Assembly: GCA_014377425.1 (NCBI GenBank)
Contig: JACMPQ010000031.1
Coordinates: 1-45,481 of the forward strand
Reading direction: 5' to 3'
Source: Microbacteriaceae bacterium
GTDB taxonomy: Bacteria > Actinomycetota > Actinomycetes > Actinomycetales > Microbacteriaceae
DNA length: 45,481 nt
This document shows, piece by piece, positions 11,032 through 19,535 of the stretch; position 1 is the first letter of the stretch; each line of letters begins with the position of its first letter. The position numbers were made by a program, and so were the translations under genes. The notes beneath the pieces are model-generated. The model saw nothing but the letters and a program-made list of their open reading frames with translations, was not told where the DNA came from and did not search any database.

Positions 11032-13536
11032 CTACTCCCTAATTGTTGCCCCGAACCGCTCTTCCGCCTCGGCCGCTCCGGCAAGCTTCGACTCGGTGGC
11101 CTCCGCAGCGGTGAGCGTGCGGTCGGGCGCACGGAAGCGCAGCGCGAAGGTCAACGACTTCGCCCCGGCCAGTACCCCCTCGCCGCGGTAATCATCCACG
11201 AGCCGCAGCTGTTCGAGCAGCGCCCCGGCGCCACTGCGAATCGCCGCCAGCACCTCGCCCGCACTGGTGGTCAGCGGAACAACCAGGGTCAAATCCTGAG
11301 TGGCGGCGGGCTGGGTCGCGATCGTGGTCGGGGTTGCGCTCGCCGGAACCCGTGCGATGAGTGCATCGAGGTCGATCTCCCAGACCGCGACCACGCGCGG
11401 CAGATCGAGGTCATCGGCGATTGTAGGCAGCAATTCGCCGGCGAATCCGATCGGCTCGCCGCCGACAAACAATTCGGCGGTGCGCCCCGGATGCAGCGCC
11501 CGGTGCTTCCCCTGTCGAACCGCGATCGCGACCCCGAGCGCCGTCGCCAGCTGCTGCACCGCGGTGAGCGCTTCGCCAATGGCTACCGAAATCTGCGGCT
11601 GGCCGACCTGCTTGAGCACGGTATTACCGAGAAAAAGTCCGCCGATGTGACGCGGCTGGTTAGGAATTGCCGACTGGAGGTCGGCGAGCTGCTCGGCGCT
11701 CGGGCGTTCGTTGCCGACCGGTAACGTCACGCTTCCCACGGCAACACCGGCGACCGGCAGAAACACGGTACCAATCTCGAACAGGGCAATGTCGGTGAGT
11801 CCGCGGGACAGGTTGCGGCGGGCTACGTCAATGAGGCCGGGGATGAGCGTGGTGCGCAGCCACGGCAGTTCGCCGTCGAGCGGGTTGGCCAGTTTCAACG
11901 CCGGCGTGCTATCGGCGACGGCCGAACCGAAACGGTCGTTGCTCTGCTTCGAGACGAATGGGTACGCCAACACCTCGGTGGATCCGCCGGCAGCCAGCTG
12001 CTGGGCCGCGGTGCGACGCAGTCGCTGTGACCGGGTGAGCCCGCGGCCGGGCGGGGCGGTCGGCAGCACCGAGGGGATGCGGTCATACCCGACGATGCGG
12101 GCAACCTCCTCGGCGAGGGTGGCCTTGTCGGTTAGGTCGGGGCGCCAGCTGGGCGGGGTGACCAGGAACGCGGCATCCGTTCTGCTCACAGAACACCCGA
12201 TCTCGGTGAGCGAGTCGACAATCTCAGAGTCGGTGTAGTCGACCCCGACCAGTCCCGCGATAAAGCCGTGCGGCAGCGGGATGTCGGCGGGGGTGCTGTG
12301 CGAGAGGTGGTCGGAGCCGAGCGCATCGACGACTCCCCCGGCGAGATCAACCAACAGCTGCGCCACGCGGTCGGCCGCGGCGACCGCGACAGTGGGGTCG
12401 ACACCGCGCTCGAAGCGGCGGGACGCCTCGCTCGGCAGCTTGTGGCGGCGAGCGCTGCGGGCAATCGACACCGGGTCGAAGTTGGCGGCCTCGATGAGCA
12501 CCGCGGTGGTTACGGCGCCGATCTCGGTGGCCGCACCCCCCATGACTCCGGCAATACCGATGGCTCCGGAATCATCGGCAATCACGAGGTCCTCGGGGTT
12601 GAGTTTGCGCGTCTGGCCGTCGAGGGTCGCAATCGTTTCGCCGGGCCCAGCGCGGCGCACCACGATGCCGCCGCGCAGGGTGTCGAGGTCGTAGCCGTGG
12701 ATCGGCTGGCCGAGCTCGAGCATTACGTAATTGGTGATGTCCACGACGAGCGAAATGCTCCGGATGCCGGCGAGGCTGAGCCGCGCGATCATCCACGGTG
12801 GAGTGGTCCGGGTGGGGTCAACACCGCGCACCACCCGGGTGACGAAAACGGTGACTCCGATGCGGTCACGGATCGGCGCCTGATCGGCGACGGTCACCGG
12901 AAACACCGGGGATGCGGCATCCCGGGCAATGACGGGCACGGCGAGCGCCGGATCCCGGTAGCTCACCCCGGTGGAGTGCGCGTACTCGCGGGCGACCCCG
13001 CGCAGCGAGAAGGCGTAGCCGCGGTCGGGGGTGACGTTGATCTCCACCGCCGAGTCGTCGAGCCCGAGAAGCGCGATGGCATCCGTTCCCACGATCGGGT
13101 CGAGCCCGAGACTTGCCAGGCGCAGGATGCCGTCGTGCTCATCGCCGAGGCCGAGCTCGCGGGCGGAGGCGATCATGCCGTCGGAGACGTGGCCGTAGGT
13201 CTTTCGGGCGGCAATCGGGAAGGGGCCGGGGAGCGAGGCCCCGGGCAGCGATACGACGACCTTGTCACCGACCGCGAAGTTGTGGGCGCCGCAGACGATA
13301 CCGCGCACGTCGTTCTCGCCCACCAACACCTGACACCAGTTGATGGTCTTGCCGTTGCTCTGCGCCTCCGGGGTGAACTCAAGCACTTGGCCGACCACGA
13401 TCGGACCACTTAACGCGAACCCGTGCTGGCCCTCCTCCTCGAAGCCGACCTTCACCAGTGCCGCGTGAATGTCGTCAGGGGTCGTGCCGGGGGCAAGGTC
13501 GACGTACTCGCTCAACCAGCTAATGGGGATGCGCAT
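11032..13536 (-). CDS. pheT: Phenylalanine--tRNA ligase beta subunit
   Basis: Beta chain of the alpha2-beta2 PheRS. The 834-residue protein begins MRIPISWLSEYVDL. It has the tRNA-binding (EMAP/OB) domain at about 40-150 (VGQVLEF, IVCGAHNF, SDGMIAS), the B3/B4 editing region (GYAFSLRGVAREYA; LVVDITNYVMLELGQP), the B5 domain, a catalytic-like core, and a C-terminal FDX-ACB anticodon-binding domain (QDLTLVV...YRGEGVLAGAKSL). The ATG overlaps the pheS stop (TGATG). Confidence 0.97.
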   Translation of the reverse strand: MRIPISWLSEYVDLAPGTTPDDIHAALVKVGFEEEGQHGFALSGPIVVGQVLEFTPEAQSNGKTINWCQVLVGENDVRGIVCGAHNFAVGDKVVVSLPGASLPGPFPIAARKTYGHVSDGMIASARELGLGDEHDGILRLASLGLDPIVGTDAIALLGLDDSAVEINVTPDRGYAFSLRGVAREYAHSTGVSYRDPALAVPVIARDAASPVFPVTVADQAPIRDRIGVTVFVTRVVRGVDPTRTTPPWMIARLSLAGIRSISLVVDITNYVMLELGQPIHGYDLDTLRGGIVVRRAGPGETIATLDGQTRKLNPEDLVIADDSGAIGIAGVMGGAATEIGAVTTAVLIEAANFDPVSIARSARRHKLPSEASRRFERGVDPTVAVAAADRVAQLLVDLAGGVVDALGSDHLSHSTPADIPLPHGFIAGLVGVDYTDSEIVDSLTEIGCSVSRTDAAFLVTPPSWRPDLTDKATLAEEVARIVGYDRIPSVLPTAPPGRGLTRSQRLRRTAAQQLAAGGSTEVLAYPFVSKQSNDRFGSAVADSTPALKLANPLDGELPWLRTTLIPGLIDVARRNLSRGLTDIALFEIGTVFLPVAGVAVGSVTLPVGNERPSAEQLADLQSAIPNQPRHIGGLFLGNTVLKQVGQPQISVAIGEALTAVQQLATALGVAIAVRQGKHRALHPGRTAELFVGGEPIGFAGELLPTIADDLDLPRVVAVWEIDLDALIARVPASATPTTIATQPAATQDLTLVVPLTTSAGEVLAAIRSGAGALLEQLRLVDDYRGEGVLAGAKSLTFALRFRAPDRTLTAAEATESKLAGAAEAEERFGATIRE

Positions 13537-14582
13537 CAGAGAACCATTCCGAACTGTCGGCTGAACCGCAGGTCGCCTTCGACCATGTCCCGCATGTCAT
13601 TGAGGTCGTTACGAAATTGCAGGGTGCGTTCCACACCCACACCGAAGGCGAAACCCTGATAGACCTCGGGGTTGATGCCTGCGGCGCGCAGCACGTTGGC
13701 GTTGACCATTCCGCAGCCGCCCCACTCCACCCAGCGGGCACCGCCCTTGGCGTTCGGCTGCCAGACATCCATCTCGGCGCTCGGTTCGGTGAACGGAAAA
13801 TAGTTGGGGCGCAGGCGAATTTTCGCCTCCTCGCCGAACATCAGCCGGGCAAAGTGCTCCAGCGTGCCGCGCAGGTGCGCCATCGTGAGCCCCTTATCCA
13901 CGGCGATACCCTCGACCTGATGAAAGACCGGGGTGTGCGTGGGGTCGAGCTCGTCGGTGCGGTACACCTTGCCGGGGGCAATCACGTAGACCGGAAGCTC
14001 CCGCTCGAGCAGCGAACGAATCTGCACCGGGCTCGTGTGGGTGCGCAGCACCAAATGCGAGTCGGCCGGCTCCACAAAGAAGGTGTCCTGCAGGGCGCGG
14101 GCCGGGTGATCCTCGTCGAAATTGAGGGCGTCGAAGTTGAACCACTCGTTCTCCAGCTCCGGCCCCTCCGCCACCTCCCAGCCCATACCGACGAAGATTT
14201 CGCTCACGTGCTCCATTAGCAGGCTGAGCGGATGCCGCGCGCCGGGCGTCCAGCGGGTCGCGACGGCGGTCACGTCCACCGCCTCCGCCGCGAGACGCTG
14301 GGTCTCCTCCGCGACGGCAAGCTCGGCCTCGCGCGCGACAAACGCCTGACTCACCCGGGCCTTAGCCTGGCCGACGAGCTTTCCGGCGGCCGCCTTCTGG
14401 TCGTTCGGCAACGACTTGAGGGCACCGTTGAGGGTCGCGAGCACCGAGGTTTCGCCGAGGTGCTCGGCGCGCACCGTGCGGAAGGTGGCGACATCCGGGG
14501 CCGCGGCAACGGCGGCGAGTGCCGTGGCCACCGCCTCGTCGACTGCGGTTTGGCTTATTGGCTGTTGCTGCGATTCAGACAC
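13536..14582 (-). CDS. pheS: Phenylalanine--tRNA ligase alpha subunit
   Basis: Catalytic class II subunit of PheRS, 348 residues. There is an N-terminal coiled-coil region (about 1-100), then class II motifs: GARHPLSLLMEHVSEIF, RTHTSPVQIR, VYRTDELDPTHTPVFHQVEG, and the motif 3 end GVGVERTLQFRNDLNDMR. The start codon is GTG at 14580-14582, 20 bases after the gluD stop. TAAACT lies eight bases upstream (14591-14596), suggesting its own promoter rather than read-through from the transporter. Confidence 0.97.
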   Translation of the reverse strand: MSESQQQPISQTAVDEAVATALAAVAAAPDVATFRTVRAEHLGETSVLATLNGALKSLPNDQKAAAGKLVGQAKARVSQAFVAREAELAVAEETQRLAAEAVDVTAVATRWTPGARHPLSLLMEHVSEIFVGMGWEVAEGPELENEWFNFDALNFDEDHPARALQDTFFVEPADSHLVLRTHTSPVQIRSLLERELPVYVIAPGKVYRTDELDPTHTPVFHQVEGIAVDKGLTMAHLRGTLEHFARLMFGEEAKIRLRPNYFPFTEPSAEMDVWQPNAKGGARWVEWGGCGMVNANVLRAAGINPEVYQGFAFGVGVERTLQFRNDLNDMRDMVEGDLRFSRQFGMVL

Positions 14583-14590
14583 GAAAACTA

Positions 14591-14596
14591 AGTTTA
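14591..14596 (-). promoter_or_regulatory. Possible -10 element of pheS
   Basis: TAAACT lies eight bases before the pheS GTG, in the 20-base gap after gluD; a near-leaderless transcript is possible. Confidence 0.35.
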
Positions 14597-14602
14597 GGGC
14601 GG

Positions 14603-15454
14603 CTACCGCGCCCGGTTCACCCGCTTCGCCACGGTTCGCGCGATGAACGAGACGGTGAGATTGACTGCAAGGTAGAGCGCCACCATGACCAGGAACACCG
14701 AAAACGCGTAGGTGCCGGCGCCGAAATTCTCTGAGATAAGGCGGCCGCGGCGCAGAAGCTCAAGCATGCCCACGATGTAGCCGAGCGAGGTGTCTTTGAG
14801 GAGCACGACGAGCTGGGCGATGATAATGGGCAGCATGTTACGGAAAGCCTGCGGAAATTCGATCAGCAGCCGGGTCTGAAGACCGCTGAGCCCAATGGCT
14901 AGCCCGGCCTCGCGTTGGCCGCGCGGGAGGGCGACAAGCCCAGAGCGCAGTGCCTCCCCAATGATGGCGCCGTTGTAGAGCACCAGGGCGACCACCACCG
15001 ACACGAAGGGGTTGACGCGGAACACCAGCAGGATGAACAGCATGAGCAACAGCACGGGCAACCCGCGCAAAATCTCCAGAACGACGGTCGTGGGAATCCG
15101 AATCCACCGGCTCGCGGCGAGGCGCAGCAGGGCCAGCACCATGCCGAGCAGAATCGCTCCCGTTCCGGCGATGGCCGCCGCGAGGAGCGTGGTGCCAAGG
15201 GCGCGCAGCAGATCGAGCCAGACCAGCGGGTCGTTGAAGATGTCCCACCGTTTGGCGTCGAAGAGCCCCTGCGAGCCGAGGGTGAAGGTGGAGTACCCGA
15301 CTACCCCGAGCACGACGGCGGCCACCACCCAGGAAATCATTCGCGACCGGCGTTTCGTGCGCACTCCGGGGGCGTCATAAAGCACGCTGCTCGCTGCGCC
15401 CCGACTCGCTAGGCCACGGCTTACTTCGCCCCGATTCGTTGTCCTTAGGCTCAT
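14603..15454 (-). CDS. gluD: Polar amino-acid (glutamate-type) ABC transporter permease
   Basis: Inner-membrane permease of the HisM/GluD type. A cytoplasmic, Arg-rich N-terminus (1-38) is followed by about five hydrophobic segments. The EAA loop that contacts the ATPase reads EALRSGLVALPRGQREAGLAIG near residues 165-186. The 283 residues are normal for GluD-like partners. The ATG overlaps the stop of the preceding permease (ATGA). Glutamate as the substrate is inferred only from operon form and similarity to gluABCD; other polar amino acids are possible. Confidence 0.88.
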   Translation of the reverse strand: MSLRTTNRGEVSRGLASRGAASSVLYDAPGVRTKRRSRMISWVVAAVVLGVVGYSTFTLGSQGLFDAKRWDIFNDPLVWLDLLRALGTTLLAAAIAGTGAILLGMVLALLRLAASRWIRIPTTVVLEILRGLPVLLLMLFILLVFRVNPFVSVVVALVLYNGAIIGEALRSGLVALPRGQREAGLAIGLSGLQTRLLIEFPQAFRNMLPIIIAQLVVLLKDTSLGYIVGMLELLRRGRLISENFGAGTYAFSVFLVMVALYLAVNLTVSFIARTVAKRVNRAR

Positions 15455-16098
15455 CGGGTCACCGCCACGCGCTTCTCAAACCAGTCGGCGAATCTTCCGA
15501 GTGGGATGGTGATGATCACGTAGAAGACCGCGACCCCGACCAGAACCGCAATTACCTGATCGCCGTTCGCGCTGGCTAGCCGTTGCCCCGCGCTGACAAG
15601 CGTGAAGACAAAAAATCCGCTGGCGACAGAGGTGTTCTTGGTGAGTGCAATGATTACGTTCACCAGCGGCGGGATGACGCTGCGGATGGCCTGCGGCAAC
15701 ACCACGAGCATCACGGTCTGGGTGAAGCCGAGCCCGATGCTTCGCGCCGCCTCAGCCTGGCCGACTGGTACGGAGTTAATGCCGGAGCGGATCGCTTCGG
15801 CAAAGAACGGCGCGGTGTACAGGGTCAGCGCCACAATCGCGCCCACCTCAAAGTCGAGTCGAGTGCCGAGTTTCGGCAGTACGAACGCCTCAAAGAAGAA
15901 CACCAGGGTGAGCGGAGTGTTGCGCAGGACCTCGGTGTAGACCGCCGCCGAGGTACGCAGACTCGCGATCGGGCTGATGCGCATTGCGGCGATCACTACT
16001 CCGAGCGGCAGCGCAATCACGGTCGTAATCAGCAGCAAAAACAGGGTCGTACCGAACCCCTGCAGGTAGAGCGGCAGATTTCCGCTGATCACGCCCAC
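15451..16098 (-). CDS. gluC: Polar amino-acid (glutamate-type) ABC transporter permease
   Basis: Second permease, 215 residues, HisM/GluC type. It has about five transmembrane segments and the EAA loop AEAIRSGINSVPVGQAEAARSIG near residues 99-121. The start is GTG at 16096-16098, with GAGGAG five bases upstream. It pairs with the overlapping downstream permease as a heterodimer. Confidence 0.88.
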   Translation of the reverse strand: MGVISGNLPLYLQGFGTTLFLLLITTVIALPLGVVIAAMRISPIASLRTSAAVYTEVLRNTPLTLVFFFEAFVLPKLGTRLDFEVGAIVALTLYTAPFFAEAIRSGINSVPVGQAEAARSIGLGFTQTVMLVVLPQAIRSVIPPLVNVIIALTKNTSVASGFFVFTLVSAGQRLASANGDQVIAVLVGVAVFYVIITIPLGRFADWFEKRVAVTR

Positions 16099-16149
16099 AG
16101 ACTCTCCTCACCGAGAAACAGGGGTCGAGACACCGGGATACCGCGTGAA

Positions 16150-17058
16150 TCAGTAACGGGTCAATGCGGGCGGCTGCGGGGTATCCAACACCTTGCCGGC
16201 GGTCGCTGCGAAGAGGCGTGCCCAGGTGCCGTCGGTGAAAGACTTTTCCAGCACATCGTTGATGAATGCGCGGAAGGCGGTGTCGTCTTTCGCGAGCCCG
16301 ATGCCGTAGGGCTCCTCGGTGAAGGGTTTGCCGACGATTTTGAACTCGCCCTTGTTCCGGTCGACGAACCCGGAAAGAATCACGTTGTCAGTGGTCATCG
16401 CAACAACCTGCTTGTTGCGCAGCGGGTCGAGGCAGTTGCTGTAGACATCCGTCGGCACGAGTTTGGCGGTGTATTTTGCGACGATATTTGCGGCCGGCGT
16501 TGAGCCCTCGACCGAGCACACCGGCTTGCCAGCCAGATCTTCTGGACCCTTGATCGTTTTGTTGTCGGCGAGCACCAGAACAGCCTGGCCAGCGAGGAAA
16601 TAGGGGCCCGCGAAAGAGACGACCTGCTTACGCTTGTCGTTGATCGTGTAGGTGGCGACCACAATATCGACTTGATTATTTTGCAAGAACGGCTCACGGT
16701 TGGCTGAGACGGTCTCGCTGAACTTGATCTTGGTAAATGGGATGCCGAGTTTGGAGGCAACGAGAGAACCGATGGCCACGTCGAAGCCGGCCGGGACATC
16801 CCCGGTGCCGAGGAGCCCGAACAGCGGCTGGTCGTATTTGGTGCCGATGCGGATGCTGCCCGCCTTAGCCAACTTCTCCATCGTGCTTCCCGCCGCAAAG
16901 GTGGGGGCCTTCGCGAGTTCGAGTTGATACGGCCCGTCACCGGATTTCGCCGACACTGATGCGGTGGGCTTTCCCGCGCTGCCCGGTGTGCCGCATCCGG
17001 TAATTGCGACAAGCAGGGCCGCACCCGCCGCAAGAAGGGTAAGAGACTTGAGCTTCAT
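16150..17058 (-). CDS. gluB: Amino-acid ABC transporter substrate-binding lipoprotein
   Basis: Extracytoplasmic solute-binding protein of family 3. The N-terminal signal ends in a lipobox AITGC with the lipid-modified cysteine at residue 22, so it is anchored to the membrane. The mature part shows IRIGTKYDQPLFG near 70-82, the FDVAIGSLVASKLG ligand-lobe segment, and the QVDIVVATYTINDKRK hinge motif. It is 302 residues. ACAGGA precedes the ATG. It lies 114 bases after the ATPase gene, in a gap carrying only a repeated CTGTGGTGCTGCG (around 17086 and 17127). Confidence 0.9.
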   Translation of the reverse strand: MKLKSLTLLAAGAALLVAITGCGTPGSAGKPTASVSAKSGDGPYQLELAKAPTFAAGSTMEKLAKAGSIRIGTKYDQPLFGLLGTGDVPAGFDVAIGSLVASKLGIPFTKIKFSETVSANREPFLQNNQVDIVVATYTINDKRKQVVSFAGPYFLAGQAVLVLADNKTIKGPEDLAGKPVCSVEGSTPAANIVAKYTAKLVPTDVYSNCLDPLRNKQVVAMTTDNVILSGFVDRNKGEFKIVGKPFTEEPYGIGLAKDDTAFRAFINDVLEKSFTDGTWARLFAATAGKVLDTPQPPALTRY

Positions 17059-17172
17059 GGCGATATTCCTGTCTTGTCATCGTTCGCTGTGGTGCTGCGT
17101 CGAGCCATAGTGTTCCGTTCCGTGCCCTGTGGTGCTGCGCCGTTGCGTTCTATGCCGTGCTGTCGGCCTGAA

Positions 17173-17940
17173 CTAGCCGGTGAGTATTTTGGAAAGAAAT
17201 TCTTTAGCGCGGGGGCTATTCGGTCGATCAAAAAACTCGCTCGGGGTGGTGTCTTCCACGATCTCGCCGTCGGCCATGAACACGACCCGGTGAGCGGCCT
17301 TGCGGGCGAATCCCATCTCGTGAGTGACCACGATCATGGTCATGCCGTCTTTCGCCAAACCGATCATGACGTCGAGAACCTCGTTGATCATTTCTGGGTC
17401 TAGCGCCGAGGTGGGCTCGTCGAACAGCATCAGTTTCGGTTCCATGGCCAGGGCGCGAGCGATGGCCACCCGCTGCTGTTGACCCCCCGACAGTTGGGCC
17501 GGATGCTTCTGAGCCTGGTTCGCGACGCCAACGCGGTTGAGTAGCACCAGCGCCCGCTCCTCCGCGGCAGCCTTCGAAAGCTTTCGAACCTTGATCGGAC
17601 CGAGGGTGACGTTCTCTAAAACCGTCAGGTGGGCGAAAAGATTGAAGGATTGGAATACCATCCCGACGTCAGCCCGTAGCGTTGCGAGCCCCGCCCCCTC
17701 GCTCGGAATTTCCGCCCCATCGATGGTGATGGTGCCGTCGTCGATGGTCTCGAGGCGATTGATTGCCCGACAGAGGGTCGACTTTCCGGATCCGCTGGGG
17801 CCGATGACCACCACGACCTCGCCGGGTGCCACCCGCAGGGAGACCTCTTTGAGCACATGCAGCGCACCGAAATGCTTGTTGACCCGCTCGATGACAAGCA
17901 GAGAATCGGTCTGCGCTGGCTGCCCCATACCGGTAGACAA
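17173..17940 (-). CDS. gluA: Amino-acid ABC transporter ATP-binding protein
   Basis: ATPase of the importer. It has Walker A GPSGSGKST at about 48-56, the Q-loop in GMVFQSFNLFAHLTVLENV, signature LSGGQQQR, Walker B LMLFDEPTSALDPE and the H-loop VTHEMGFA. These are all typical of the polar amino-acid uptake family. The frame supports a TTG start (17938-17940) with GAGGG five bases upstream. An internal ATG at 17926-17928 is the alternative and lacks a ribosome-binding site. It is first gene of the four-gene transporter operon. TTGTGA and TAAAGC, 18 bases apart, could be its promoter. Confidence 0.9.
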   Translation of the reverse strand: MSTGMGQPAQTDSLLVIERVNKHFGALHVLKEVSLRVAPGEVVVVIGPSGSGKSTLCRAINRLETIDDGTITIDGAEIPSEGAGLATLRADVGMVFQSFNLFAHLTVLENVTLGPIKVRKLSKAAAEERALVLLNRVGVANQAQKHPAQLSGGQQQRVAIARALAMEPKLMLFDEPTSALDPEMINEVLDVMIGLAKDGMTMIVVTHEMGFARKAAHRVVFMADGEIVEDTTPSEFFDRPNSPRAKEFLSKILTG

Positions 17941-17991
17941 TCACACCCTCAGAACGGGGGCCAGCTTTATCCACAGATTGCTCAACTTCAC

Positions 17992-18038
17992 AAAAATCGG
18001 GGCGGGATGCCGGCACTAAAGCACCCGCATCCCACCCC
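17992..18038 (-). terminator. Intrinsic terminator after the rRNA methyltransferase gene
   Basis: On the minus strand GGGGTGGGATGC (18027-18038) pairs with GCATCCCGCCCC (17999-18010), 12 pairs with one G-U. ATTTTTG follows the stem after CG. It separates the translation/rRNA-modification cluster from gluABCD. Confidence 0.85.
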
Positions 18039-18057
18039 GCTGGGTAAAGCTCTCCCG

Positions 18058-18879
18058 CTACTTGGCACTCCGCTGCGAGAACGCACTCTCATACAGGCAC
18101 ACCGAGGCGGCCGTCGCGAGGTTCATCGACTCGGCATGACCATAGATCGGTACGGTGAGCGCTTTGTCGACCAAAGCAAGATTTTCGTCGGTGAGCCCGC
18201 GGGCCTCGTTGCCGAAAACCCAGGCAGTTGGAGCGCTCAGCAGCCCGGACTCACGGGCCGAGAGGAGGTCATCGCCCTTGATGTCTGCGGCAAGCACCTG
18301 AAGGCCCGCGTCGCGCACCTTTTGCAGAACAACCTCGTATTCGAGGCCGACGGCTACTGGGAGGTGGAAGATCGAGCCGGTGGATGCACGAACAACCTTG
18401 GGGTTGTAGAGATCGACGCTACGCCCGGTGAAGATCACGCCATCGGCGCCGGCAGCATCCGCAGCACGGATGATGGTGCCGGCGTTGCCGGGATCACGCA
18501 CCTCTTCGAGCACCGCGATGAGCTTCGGCGGCTTGCCGTCGGCGTCGGCGCGCAGGATGTCCTTAATCGAAGTCGGAAACTGGTGGCACACCGCGATGAC
18601 GCCCTGCGGGGTTACGGTGTCGGCCATCGACTCGATTACCTGCTCGGTGACGAACTCGACCTCGATGCCGGCGGTGCGAGCGCTCCGGGCAATATCGCTG
18701 TAGCGCTCAAGGGCGGTGGGGGTGGCAAAAAGTTCCACCACGAGCTGCGGGCGGAAGGTCAACGCCTCGGCAACTGCCTGGGGACCCTCCAACAGAAAGA
18801 GCCCGGTCTCAGACCGGGCTTCTCTCTTGGCCAACTTGGCCACCGCACGAACTCGAGGTGAACGTGGGTTATCAATCAT
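18058..18879 (-). CDS. TrmH/SpoU-family RNA 2'-O-methyltransferase
   Basis: SAM-dependent ribose methyltransferase of the SPOUT class, most likely acting on 23S rRNA (RlmB/TsnR-like). It is 273 residues with an N-terminal substrate-binding domain (about 1-105). The trefoil-knot domain shows EEVRDPGNAGTIIRAADAAG, VRASTGSIFHLPV, VFGNEARGL and VPIYGHAESMNLATAASVCLYE. The ATG (18877-18879) lies six bases after TAAACT, so the gene has its own probable leaderless promoter in the short gap after rplT. An intrinsic terminator follows. The exact rRNA nucleotide cannot be told from sequence. Confidence 0.9.
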   Translation of the reverse strand: MIDNPRSPRVRAVAKLAKREARSETGLFLLEGPQAVAEALTFRPQLVVELFATPTALERYSDIARSARTAGIEVEFVTEQVIESMADTVTPQGVIAVCHQFPTSIKDILRADADGKPPKLIAVLEEVRDPGNAGTIIRAADAAGADGVIFTGRSVDLYNPKVVRASTGSIFHLPVAVGLEYEVVLQKVRDAGLQVLAADIKGDDLLSARESGLLSAPTAWVFGNEARGLTDENLALVDKALTVPIYGHAESMNLATAASVCLYESAFSQRSAK

Positions 18880-18885
18880 TCGACC

Positions 18886-18891
18886 AGTTTA
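18886..18891 (-). promoter_or_regulatory. -10 element of the rRNA methyltransferase gene, leaderless
   Basis: TAAACT ends six bases before the ATG, inside the 22-base gap after the rplT stop. Confidence 0.5.
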
Positions 18892-18901
18892 TGAGCTGGG
18901 A

Positions 18902-19288
18902 CTACGCCGAGACCTTAGGCGCGCTGGTGTCTGCTGGTAGAGCTGCCTTGGCCGTCGCGACAATTGCCGCGAAGGTCGGGGCATCCGTTACCGCGAGGTC
19001 GGCCAAAATACGACGGTCAACCATGATGCCGGCCAGGTTCAAACCCTGGATGAGGCGGTTGTAGGTGAGGCCGTTGGCGCGGGATGCCGCGTTGATGCGC
19101 TGGATCCACAGGCGACGAAAGTCACCCTTGCGGGCACGACGGTCACGGTAGGAATACACGAACGAGTGAATCAGCTGCTCTTTGGCCTTGCGGTACAGGC
19201 GCGAACGCTGCCCACGGTAACCCTTAGCGCGCTCGAGGATAACCCGACGCTTCTTGTGAGCGTTAACCGCTCTTTTTACTCTTGCCAT
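18902..19288 (-). CDS. rplT: 50S ribosomal protein L20
   Basis: Early assembly protein of the large subunit. It is 128 residues and starts [15 protein letters not shown], with the basic helix containing [18 protein letters not shown] and the globular [26 protein letters not shown]. The C-terminal ten residues are an extra tail ([10 protein letters not shown]). AAGGA precedes the ATG. It is the last gene of infC-rpmI-rplT. Confidence 0.98.
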   Translation of the reverse strand: MARVKRAVNAHKKRRVILERAKGYRGQRSRLYRKAKEQLIHSFVYSYRDRRARKGDFRRLWIQRINAASRANGLTYNRLIQGLNLAGIMVDRRILADLAVTDAPTFAAIVATAKAALPADTSAPKVSA

Positions 19289-19319
19289 TGTTCAAAAATC
19301 CTTGAGGTTAGGGGTCGGA

Positions 19320-19514
19320 CTACTTGCCGAGAAGGCGCTTGACGATCTTCGCGTCGGCGGGAGCCAACACCTTGTCCTTGTTCAGGCGGCGGGTCACAAC
19401 GCTGGATTTAACTTCCAAGTTGTGTCGCATACCGGCCTGCTGCTTCATGACCTTGCCGCTACCGGTGATCTTGAACCGCTTTTTCGTACCCGAATGGGTC
19501 TTCATCTTGGGCAT
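19320..19514 (-). CDS. rpmI: 50S ribosomal protein L35
   Basis: Small basic ribosomal protein, 64 residues, with the family start [21 protein letters not shown] and ending in RLLGK. GAGGAG lies just upstream of the ATG. It lies between infC and rplT, as in most bacteria. Confidence 0.98.
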   Translation of the reverse strand: MPKMKTHSGTKKRFKITGSGKVMKQQAGMRHNLEVKSSVVTRRLNKDKVLAPADAKIVKRLLGK

Positions 19515-19535
19515 TTGTCTCCTCGTATCCGTGTG

